DNA of 29,313 bases, taken from contig CAYZRX010000045.1 in the NCBI GenBank assembly GCA_964480945.1, positions 1-29,313 on the forward strand, in the 5' to 3' direction. Below the pieces are notes generated by a model. That model saw nothing but the letters and a program-made list of their open reading frames with translations, was not told the DNA's origin and did not search any database. Shown here in pieces: positions 23,891-29,313 of this stretch. Every line of letters starts with the position of its first letter. Position 1 is the stretch's first letter. A program made the position numbers and the translations under genes. Source of the stretch: VGWB01 sp964480945 (GTDB lineage Bacteria > Bacteroidota > Ignavibacteria > UBA10030).

Positions 23891-24807
23891 AACCGAGAAT
23901 CGTCGTCGTCGGCAGCTCCAACACGGATATGGTCATCAAAATCCCGAGGCTGCCGAAGCCGGGAGAAACCATCCTGGGAGGGAACTTCTCGATGGCGGCC
24001 GGAGGCAAGGGGGCGAATCAGGCTGTGGCTGCCGCGCGCGCCGGTGGGAATGTGACCTTGATCGCCCGAGTAGGCGACGATATGTTCGGCAAGCAGGCGA
24101 AGGAAGGCTTCGAGCGAGATCGGATTAACACTGAGCACGTCACCGCCGACTCCCAGTCTCCTACCGGTGTCGCTCTTATCTTCGTCGATGAACGGGGCGA
24201 GAACTGCATCGCCGTCGCTTCCGGCGCCAACGCTGCGCTTTCCCCATCGGAGATCGCGAACGCGAAAGAAACGATCGCCTCCGCAGGTTCCCTTCTCCTC
24301 CAGCTCGAAGTTCCTCTGGCGACTGTCGAGGCTGCTGCAAGACTCGCCGCAGAGGCCGGCATACAAGCGATCCTCAATCCCGCACCAGCCCGACCGCTCG
24401 ACGACAATCTCCTGAGGCTTATTTCCATCATTACGCCGAACGAAACAGAGGTCGAGTTGTTGACCGGCGTGAGAGTCTCGGACGATCACTCGGCTGCAGA
24501 AGCATCGGGTGTTCTCCTCGCGAAAGGGATTCCGACCGTGATCATCACGCTCGGATCTCGAGGAGCTTACATCGCGGAGAGAACCCGCCGCGAGCGTCTA
24601 CCGGCATTCGACGTGAGACCCGTCGATGCAACCGCGGCAGGTGATGTCTTCAATGGCGCACTGGCGGTAGCCTTCGCTGAGAAGGCCAACCTCCATGATG
24701 CGGTGCAATTCGCGCAGGCTGCCGCAGCAATTTCCGTGACGAGGATTGGAGCCCAGCCGTCTATCCCCTTTCGGACCGAAATTGAGGAATTTCTGGGCAG
24801 AACCTAA
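23887..24807 (+). CDS. rbsK: Ribokinase (PfkB family)
   Basis: A 306-residue sugar kinase that should transfer phosphate from ATP to the 5-hydroxyl of ribose or a related sugar. Ribokinase features include the N-terminal VVVGSSNTDMVIKIPRLPKPGET, GGKGANQAVAAARAG, the NPAPA segment, TPNETE and the anion hole with catalytic D253 in DATAAGD. The family consensus is DTTGAGD, so two positions differ (A for T, A for G). The length equals E. coli RbsK (309). The ATG overlaps the stop of the reactivase-like gene by 4 bases, so it belongs to the corrinoid operon. Given the unusual neighbours, the real substrate could be another pentose or a demethylated sugar. Confidence 0.88.
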   Translation: MKPRIVVVGSSNTDMVIKIPRLPKPGETILGGNFSMAAGGKGANQAVAAARAGGNVTLIARVGDDMFGKQAKEGFERDRINTEHVTADSQSPTGVALIFVDERGENCIAVASGANAALSPSEIANAKETIASAGSLLLQLEVPLATVEAAARLAAEAGIQAILNPAPARPLDDNLLRLISIITPNETEVELLTGVRVSDDHSAAEASGVLLAKGIPTVIITLGSRGAYIAERTRRERLPAFDVRPVDATAAGDVFNGALAVAFAEKANLHDAVQFAQAAAAISVTRIGAQPSIPFRTEIEEFLGRT

Positions 24808-24865
24808 ACAATGCTGACCGATGGTTCGGGCCGTCATCCTGACGATATCTGAGGGACAAGAGAGT

Positions 24866-24934
24866 ATGAACAGAAAACCGGAAAAGACGCCGCGGATCAA
24901 TCGGTGCGAAGTCGTAAGGAGCCTAGCCCTGTGA
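24866..24934 (+). CDS. Possible 22-residue small ORF coupled to the isomerase
   Basis: ATG at 24866 follows GAGGGACAAGAGAG and opens a 22-codon frame (MNRKPEKTPRINRCEVVRSL and two more residues). Its TGA overlaps the GTG start of the isomerase as GTGA (24931-24934). It may be a leader peptide for translational coupling, or chance. No similarity is recognised. Confidence 0.25.
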   Translation: MNRKPEKTPRINRCEVVRSLAL

Positions 24935-25473
24935 AAAAGAAGGACGTCATGAAGGTTCGGAAGAGAGCGGCTGGACTTCTGGAGAAGGCAAGTATCGTGC
25001 TGACAGCGAAGGAAAAGGAAAACATCGAAGTATCAGACTTTGGGCTCAACGATACCGAGCACGTCGGCCTGCAGGTCGTCATTTACGAAAACAACGATCG
25101 GTATTGCGCGAAGGAGATCGTCCTCTTCCCCCGTCAAATATGCCCGGAGCATCGACACCCGGCTCTGAGCGAGCAAAACATCGGCAAGCAGGAGACGTTC
25201 CGATGCCGCTGGGGGGAGGTCTGTCTCTACGTCGAGGGGGAGCCAACGCGAAAGCCGAAGGCAGTTGTTCCGCAGAAGTACAAAGAACATCTCACCTCCT
25301 GGCACGAAATCGTTCTGCGACCCGGTGACCAGTACACGATCAAACCGAACACGCTGCACTGGTTCCAGGCCGGGAGCAGGGGAGCGGTCGTCTCAGAGTT
25401 CTCATCAACCAGCGACGACGAATCGGACATTTGGACCGATCCGACCCTCGTACGGATGCCCGTTATCGATTAG
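24931..25473 (+). CDS. D-lyxose isomerase-like cupin sugar isomerase
   Basis: A 180-residue cupin-fold protein that resembles D-lyxose ketol-isomerases, which interconvert D-lyxose and D-xylulose (or D-mannose and D-fructose) with a divalent metal. The metal ligands are in place: H74 and H76 in PEHRHP, E88 in KQETFRCRWGEVCLYV and H143 in LHWFQAG. It is near the size of the short Bacillus type (about 167). The start is GTG at 24931, with AAGGAG 9 bases upstream; GTG at 24904 has no SD. It lies 123 bases after ribokinase. With ribokinase it suggests handling of a pentose or hexose within the corrinoid locus. The exact sugar is inference. Confidence 0.85.
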   Translation: MKKKDVMKVRKRAAGLLEKASIVLTAKEKENIEVSDFGLNDTEHVGLQVVIYENNDRYCAKEIVLFPRQICPEHRHPALSEQNIGKQETFRCRWGEVCLYVEGEPTRKPKAVVPQKYKEHLTSWHEIVLRPGDQYTIKPNTLHWFQAGSRGAVVSEFSSTSDDESDIWTDPTLVRMPVID

Positions 25474-25526
25474 ATTGTGCAGAGTGCCCTCGCGTCGATC
25501 TTGGCAACGGTCTGACGAGAGGCGTG

Positions 25527-25547
25527 GGTCGGGCAGTCTGCCCGACC
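25527..25547. repeat. REP-like palindrome upstream of the RAYT
   Basis: GGTCGGGCAG-T-CTGCCCGACC: a perfect 10-bp stem around one base, 21 bases in all. It lies 23 bases before the RAYT start. RAYT transposases are known to be flanked by and to act on such REP palindromes. Confidence 0.8.
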
Positions 25548-25570
25548 GACAATACTGGGCAATCAACGAG

Positions 25571-26248
25571 ATGCTGATAAGGCGGAATCATGTGAAGAAC
25601 CCAACGACTCGCGGGATCTACTACCGACGTCATCTTCCTCATCTCCACTTACCGGATGCGACCTATTTCATAACCTTTCGCCTTAAGGGGTCGTTGCCTT
25701 CTGAAATCCTGAGAAGATTGCGGGAAGAGCGACGCAACAAGTCTGGGGCAGTGGAGACCAGAAAAGAAACGGATCCTCAGAAACGACCGTTCAGTCAGAA
25801 GGAGAGTGACAGTTTCCGGAGACTTGACGACCTGCTTGATTCGGGATTCACCGGACCGCGTTGGTTGGGTGAGCATGGGGTAGCGGCCATCGTGGCGGAG
25901 GCTGTTCAATATAGAGACGACAGACAATACGATCTGCTCGCGTACTCCGTAATGCCAAATCATGTTCATTTGGTGATTGATCTTGCGGGTCGACCAGACT
26001 GGTCGACCTACAGCCTGGTGAAGATTCTCCAGAATCTGAAATGGTATACGGCCCTCAAGTGTAACAAACAACTTCGCCGCGAGGGCGCTTTTTGGCAAGA
26101 CGAAAGTTATGACCACGTTGTCCGCGACGGCGATGAACTCGAGCGGATTCTCCGATATGTTATTCAGAATCCTGTAAAAGCAGGATTGGCCAATCACTGG
26201 AAAGATTGGCCTTTCACCTTCTGTAGAGCAGGTTTGATCGAGGTGTGA
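25571..26248 (+). CDS. REP-associated tyrosine transposase (RAYT, Y1/HUH)
   Basis: A 225-residue single-domain transposase of the IS200/IS605-like Y1 type that domesticated lineages use to move or process REP palindromes. HUH motif: MPNHVHLVID with H131 and H133. The likely nucleophile is Y196 in ILRYVIQNPVKAG. The region EGAFWQDESYDHVVRDGDEL is characteristic of RAYTs. The N-terminus (RRHLPHLHLPDATYFITFRL) is also family-typical. The start could be ATG 25571 or GTG 25592, the latter with AAGGCGG upstream. A palindrome of the same design as the upstream REP lies inside the gene and encodes G140 to T146. The gene splits the sugar-enzyme genes from the UroD-type gene, and its codons show no stop or frameshift. 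Confidence 0.9.
   Translation: MLIRRNHVKNPTTRGIYYRRHLPHLHLPDATYFITFRLKGSLPSEILRRLREERRNKSGAVETRKETDPQKRPFSQKESDSFRRLDDLLDSGFTGPRWLGEHGVAAIVAEAVQYRDDRQYDLLAYSVMPNHVHLVIDLAGRPDWSTYSLVKILQNLKWYTALKCNKQLRREGAFWQDESYDHVVRDGDELERILRYVIQNPVKAGLANHWKDWPFTFCRAGLIEV
25988..26008. repeat. REP-like palindrome inside the RAYT gene, in frame
   Basis: GGTCGACCAG-A-CTGGTCGACC: again a perfect 10-bp stem around one base. It covers exactly seven codons of the RAYT (GRPDWST). It matches the upstream repeat at all positions except two paired bases in each arm and the centre. Confidence 0.8.
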
Positions 26249-26312
26249 GTAGGCGGCAATATCCAGTTCAATTCTGGCGCCGCGACTTGCAACAGATGGA
26301 GGGCGGTTAGCC

Positions 26313-26330
26313 CACAGGTCACGGTCTGTG
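26313..26330. repeat. Imperfect palindrome downstream of the RAYT
   Basis: CACAG (26313-26317) and CTGTG (26326-26330) flank GTCACGGT; nearby GG/CC extend the arms imperfectly. It could be a third, diverged REP bounding the RAYT, but the match is weak. Confidence 0.3.
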
Positions 26331-26346
26331 AGGGACGAAGGAGTTG

Positions 26347-27513
26347 ATGGAACGAGGGCTGACATCCAAGAAACGATTCATCGCGGCACTTGAGCGGCGG
26401 AAGCCGGATCAGCTCCCGGTGACGACGCATCACGTCATGCCGTCCTTCCTGAAGAACCAGTTGAACGGGATATCGAACGACGAATTCTTCGACCGATTCG
26501 GCCTCGATCCCATCCGCTGGTTCATTGCCTACAAGCCCGACGAATCCAAGGGCGAGTACTACGACCCGCACCACGTCCCTGGATACCTGGAGCCTCATCG
26601 GATCTCGTCCGACAACTGGAGGATCGAGCACGAGCTTTTGCCGGACCCGCAGTACGAGACCGTCCGCTACGAGTTCATCACGCCGAAGAAGACGCTCACG
26701 ACGGTTCTGCAAAGCGACGAACATACCTCCTGGGTCGTGGAGCGGCTCGTGAAGAACAAGTCGGACATCGACACCATCGCAGAATATGCAACCAAACCCA
26801 AGTGTGACGTCGATGCCGTCAATCAAGAAGCACAGGCGTACGGCGAGCGAGGGATGATCCGTGGCTTCGTCAACTTTTTCGACGTCTACGGTCAGCCCGG
26901 ATGCTGGCAGGATGCATCCGTGCTTTGTGGTATCGAAAACCTAATTCTGGCCACGTTCGAGGATCCCGAGTGGGTCCACACCTTCCTGAAGATTCTCTCT
27001 GATCGCAAAAGAGTCTTCATCCAGTCGCTGAAGGGAGCGAGATATGACGTCGTCGAGCACGGGGGCGGCGATGCTTCATCGACGGTGATTTCGCCCGCAA
27101 TCTTCGATAAGTTCGTCGCCCCGTACGACGCGCCGCTCATCGAATTGGCACACTCGGTGGGGCAACGTGTTGTCTACCACACGTGCGGCGGGATGATGCC
27201 GTTCCTGGAGAGACTTGCGGAGATGAAGCCGGACGCGATGGAAACATTCACCCCCGAGGGAATGGGAGGGGATACGATTCTCGCCGAAGCAAAGAAGCGG
27301 ATCGGCGATCGAGTGTGTATGATCGGAGGGTTCGATCAGTTCCATCATCTCAAAGGCTGCACGCCGGAGGAAACGCGCAGAGCGGTGCGGAAGTGCTTTC
27401 AAGATGCAGGAGAAGGGGGTGGCTACATCCTCTCCCCTTCCGACCACTTCTTCGAGGCGCAGATCGAGTTGCTCGAAGCGTTCGCAGACGAGGCGCGGAG
27501 GTGTGTGTATTGA
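26347..27513 (+). CDS. Uroporphyrinogen decarboxylase-family corrinoid methyltransferase
   Basis: A 388-residue TIM-barrel protein of the UroD superfamily branch that includes MtaA, MtbA and CmuA: methyltransferases working with corrinoid proteins, rather than true HemE. It begins TSKKRFIAALERRKPDQLPV, the common start of this branch. A zinc-type H-x-C motif is H278-x-C280 in YHTCGG. The third ligand, usually Cys in a PGC motif near the C-terminus, is replaced here: the aligned segment reads YILSPSDHFF (D366, H367). HemE's N-terminal arginine motif is absent. ATG at 26347 follows AAGGAG by only 3 bases; TTG at 26344 is adjacent, so translation may start at either. It is probably partner to the corrinoid protein upstream, but could be a substrate methyltransferase or the acceptor-side enzyme. 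Confidence 0.87.
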   Translation: MERGLTSKKRFIAALERRKPDQLPVTTHHVMPSFLKNQLNGISNDEFFDRFGLDPIRWFIAYKPDESKGEYYDPHHVPGYLEPHRISSDNWRIEHELLPDPQYETVRYEFITPKKTLTTVLQSDEHTSWVVERLVKNKSDIDTIAEYATKPKCDVDAVNQEAQAYGERGMIRGFVNFFDVYGQPGCWQDASVLCGIENLILATFEDPEWVHTFLKILSDRKRVFIQSLKGARYDVVEHGGGDASSTVISPAIFDKFVAPYDAPLIELAHSVGQRVVYHTCGGMMPFLERLAEMKPDAMETFTPEGMGGDTILAEAKKRIGDRVCMIGGFDQFHHLKGCTPEETRRAVRKCFQDAGEGGGYILSPSDHFFEAQIELLEAFADEARRCVY

Positions 27514-27520
27514 CAGATTG

Positions 27521-27554
27521 AAGTGACCGTCAACCTCGAAGGTGACGGTCACTT
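27521..27554. terminator. Hairpin between convergent UroD and GH116 genes
   Basis: AAGTGACCGTCA (27521-27532) pairs perfectly with TGACGGTCACTT (27543-27554) across a 10-base loop. The T-run afterwards is short (CTTTCCC), so termination efficiency is uncertain. Position between two convergent stops suits a bidirectional terminator. Confidence 0.5.
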
Positions 27555-27561
27555 TCCCTGG

Positions 27562-27582
27562 CCCTCTCCTAAAAGGAGAGGG
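27562..27582. repeat. Short palindrome, possible intergenic repeat
   Basis: CCCTCTCCT-AAA-AGGAGAGGG forms a 9-bp stem with a 3-base loop, just before the GH116 stop. It lacks a following T-tract on either strand. Similar purine/pyrimidine palindromes occur as dispersed repeats in many genomes. Confidence 0.5.
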
Positions 27583-27591
27583 AACAATTGC

Positions 27592-29313
27592 TCACTGAAG
27601 CGTTGCGGCCAGCGTGCCTCCCTGCTGAAGTTCAGCCGGCTCCCTCAAGCGAATCAGCGTCTTTCCCTCTTCAAACGTGAGGGAAGCAGGCACCGATTTC
27701 CCGTCAATCATCACTTTCACATTGTTCGCCCGGGCGGAGCCGGTCCCGACAGCGAGCGTCTGCAGCTTCAGGCTTCCGTACGCGACCTTCAATGCTACAT
27801 TCCGCGCACCGCGTCCCGTCTTCTGACTCCACGCGCCCCATCCTGTCCCTGTCGACCAGAAGGTTCTGAAATTGTCCTTGGAAACGGCCGGAGTAAAGTC
27901 CAGCCTCTTGGCCGGCCCGTCGCAGCGATAACCTGTCAGCGCGAGCAGCACCGCCCAGCTCGACATCGCCCGGGCATAGTGATGACCGCACTCCACCTCA
28001 TCCCATGGGTTTCGATGCAAACCGTTGTAGCGATCGCGCACGGCTTTGACAATCTCCAGACCCTGATTGACCCAGCCGTCGTAGATGAGCTCGGCGGCCA
28101 CCTGGTATTCGATGCCGGTCCATACCTCGTCGCTGTAGACGAACGGGAGCGCAGGACGATTGCCGTGGGGCCACGAACAGAGCAGTAATCCGGCCTCATC
28201 ATTCAGCGCGTAGACACGCTGAACGTTGGCAAAGTCGGCCATCCGCCTCTTGAAATTGTAGTTGAAGATCGACTTGGCCGCCGTTTGTACGTGGCTCGAA
28301 TTCAGCACGTAACCCAGTCCCACAGCGTGTGCGAGGTACTGTCCAAGCAGCTGGTCAGAGAGGCACCCGGTGCCATACTGATACTTCACGTTCACCATCG
28401 TCGTATCCAGCGCCGGTTTCTTGTCGCCCGGCGTCTGCTTGCACTCACAGTCAGCGCCGCAGTCCTCATCCTCCGGCGAAATCAGCTGCTTCGGAACCTG
28501 CAGGCCCTTGAGAACATAGACATCCTGTACGTAGTAATCCTTACCCCAGAGCTGCTTATCATAGAGCGTGCTCCCCTGTTTGAAAAGCCCGAGATACTCC
28601 TGCGCTTTGTCGGGTTCCCCCATCGCCGCGGCCATTTCCGATGCCGCCTTCAGGGCTGCTAGGTACAGGCTGCCGGTCATCGTGTTGGGTCCATAGAATT
28701 CGATGTCGTACGTGTTGTGCTGCTCTCCTTCCATCACCCCATTCTTGTCGGGATCCCACGGCATCGAGACCTGCTCCTTCGTCCACTCGAAGCCCTTCGG
28801 CGGTGGATCGCCGCTGCCTTTCCACGCGAATTCCAGCGCCTTCTTTATGTTCGGCCACAGTTTCCGGAGCCACTCGTTGTCTCCCGAGACCCTCCAGTCA
28901 CGATAGGCCCGGACGATCTCCCCATTCTGTCCATCTGCACATGCCTTGAACTTCCACCAGTAGTCGCCGAGCGGGATCAACGTTCGGAAGGTCATGTAAC
29001 CGTTGGGAAGCGTGTTGTGAAGGAAGGAGGTCTCGCGCATCGATCGCTCCAGCTGCGGGAACAGAAAAGCCAGCGTCTGTTCGTAGTTCCAAACGTGCGT
29101 GCAGTTCATCGGGCAGCAGCCGCCGTTGTCGCTATTCCCCTCGAATCCGAAGAACGATCCGTCCTCGAGCAGGATGCCCACGTTGGTCTTTAGCGTCGAC
29201 ATCTGGCTTGAGACCGCATCAATGACAGAGGCCGGCAGCGTGGAGCTGAACAGCGCGTCGTGGAACGGTCGGGTTTGGGTCTCGAGCCGTTCCTCGTGCG
29301 CGCCGAGGTACTC
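27592..29313 (-). CDS. GH116 glycosidase, C-terminal part (gene cut by window end)
   Basis: The gene runs off the right edge; 573 C-terminal residues are visible, and the frame is open to the last base. It belongs to the GBA2-type beta-glucosidase/glucosylceramidase family GH116 (DUF608). It shows the (alpha/alpha)6 catalytic domain: FGFEGNSDNGGCCPMNCTHVWNYEQTLAFLFPQLERSMR, including the likely nucleophile Glu of FEG, then FVYSDEVWTGIEYQVAAELI with the likely acid/base Asp, and WDEVECGHHYARAMSSWAVLLAL. A Cys-rich loop (EDCGADCECKQ) interrupts the domain. An internal Met at 29202 is not the start, because conserved family sequence precedes it. The C-terminus (about 90 residues) is beta-rich. 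Any signal peptide would lie outside the window. It could supply the sugar to the nearby catabolic genes. Confidence 0.88.
   Translation of the reverse strand, partial: EYLGAHEERLETQTRPFHDALFSSTLPASVIDAVSSQMSTLKTNVGILLEDGSFFGFEGNSDNGGCCPMNCTHVWNYEQTLAFLFPQLERSMRETSFLHNTLPNGYMTFRTLIPLGDYWWKFKACADGQNGEIVRAYRDWRVSGDNEWLRKLWPNIKKALEFAWKGSGDPPPKGFEWTKEQVSMPWDPDKNGVMEGEQHNTYDIEFYGPNTMTGSLYLAALKAASEMAAAMGEPDKAQEYLGLFKQGSTLYDKQLWGKDYYVQDVYVLKGLQVPKQLISPEDEDCGADCECKQTPGDKKPALDTTMVNVKYQYGTGCLSDQLLGQYLAHAVGLGYVLNSSHVQTAAKSIFNYNFKRRMADFANVQRVYALNDEAGLLLCSWPHGNRPALPFVYSDEVWTGIEYQVAAELIYDGWVNQGLEIVKAVRDRYNGLHRNPWDEVECGHHYARAMSSWAVLLALTGYRCDGPAKRLDFTPAVSKDNFRTFWSTGTGWGAWSQKTGRGARNVALKVAYGSLKLQTLAVGTGSARANNVKVMIDGKSVPASLTFEEGKTLIRLREPAELQQGGTLAATLQ

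Noticed and set aside
25265..25570. Upstream extension of the RAYT frame
   Set aside because: It overlaps the isomerase gene in another frame and contains the REP palindrome; family similarity begins only after 25592.
26347..27513. True uroporphyrinogen decarboxylase (hemE)
   Set aside because: The N-terminal HemE arginine motif is missing and an H-x-C motif typical of corrinoid methyltransferases is present.

Overview
The window looks like a bacterial chromosome fragment of moderately high GC. It carries about two dozen genes, no phage or plasmid functions, and no rRNA, tRNA or CRISPR that I can see. Many starts have good Shine-Dalgarno (SD) sequences (AAGGAG, GAGGAA), often before GTG or TTG. 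One E. coli-like -35/-10 pair is visible. This argues against Bacteroidia proper, which use little SD and a different promoter. The mix of exported tricorn protease, exported M1 and DmpA-type peptidases, PilV/W/X-like pilus genes, GH172 and GH116 glycosidases, many signalling proteins and a RAYT would fit a free-living Gram-negative of the wider FCB group (an Ignavibacteria- or candidate-phylum-like lineage). That placement is inference and unresolved.

Layout. 1-347: non-coding, with palindromes, probably a dispersed repeat. 348-1511 (-): class V aminotransferase, divergent from an exported tricorn protease (1823-5092, +). 5200-6186 (-): zinc-finger/PP2C phosphatase. 6385-7334 (-): methyltransferase-thioredoxin operon ending in a clear terminator, divergent from an AIF-like FAD reductase (7577-8755, +). 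8761-13112 (-): GH172 protein, RsbRD-like protein, EamA transporter and M1 aminopeptidase. 13424-14113 (+): exported FKBP isomerase. A bidirectional terminator separates it from two histidine kinases (14201-17083, -). 17231-18394 (-): DmpA/P1 peptidase. 18592-20803 (-): three pilin-like genes behind a possible sigma-54 promoter. 21239-22207 (-): lipid kinase. 22476-27513 (+): corrinoid protein, MetH-reactivation-like protein, ribokinase, D-lyxose-isomerase-like protein, a RAYT with its palindromes, and a UroD-type methyltransferase. 27592-29313 (-): GH116 glycosidase running off the right edge.

The most interesting region is 22.4-27.5 kb. It joins the parts of a corrinoid methyl-transfer system (corrinoid carrier, reactivase, UroD-type methyltransferase) to two sugar enzymes and lies beside a glycosidase. 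I infer a possible corrinoid-dependent demethylation and catabolism route for a methylated sugar or glycoside. The RAYT between them carries two 21-nt palindromes that differ by base-pair-preserving changes: one upstream, one exactly in frame inside its own gene. Secondary points are three exported peptidases that could form a periplasmic peptide-degradation route, and the fusion of a DksA-type zinc finger to an RsbU-like phosphatase.
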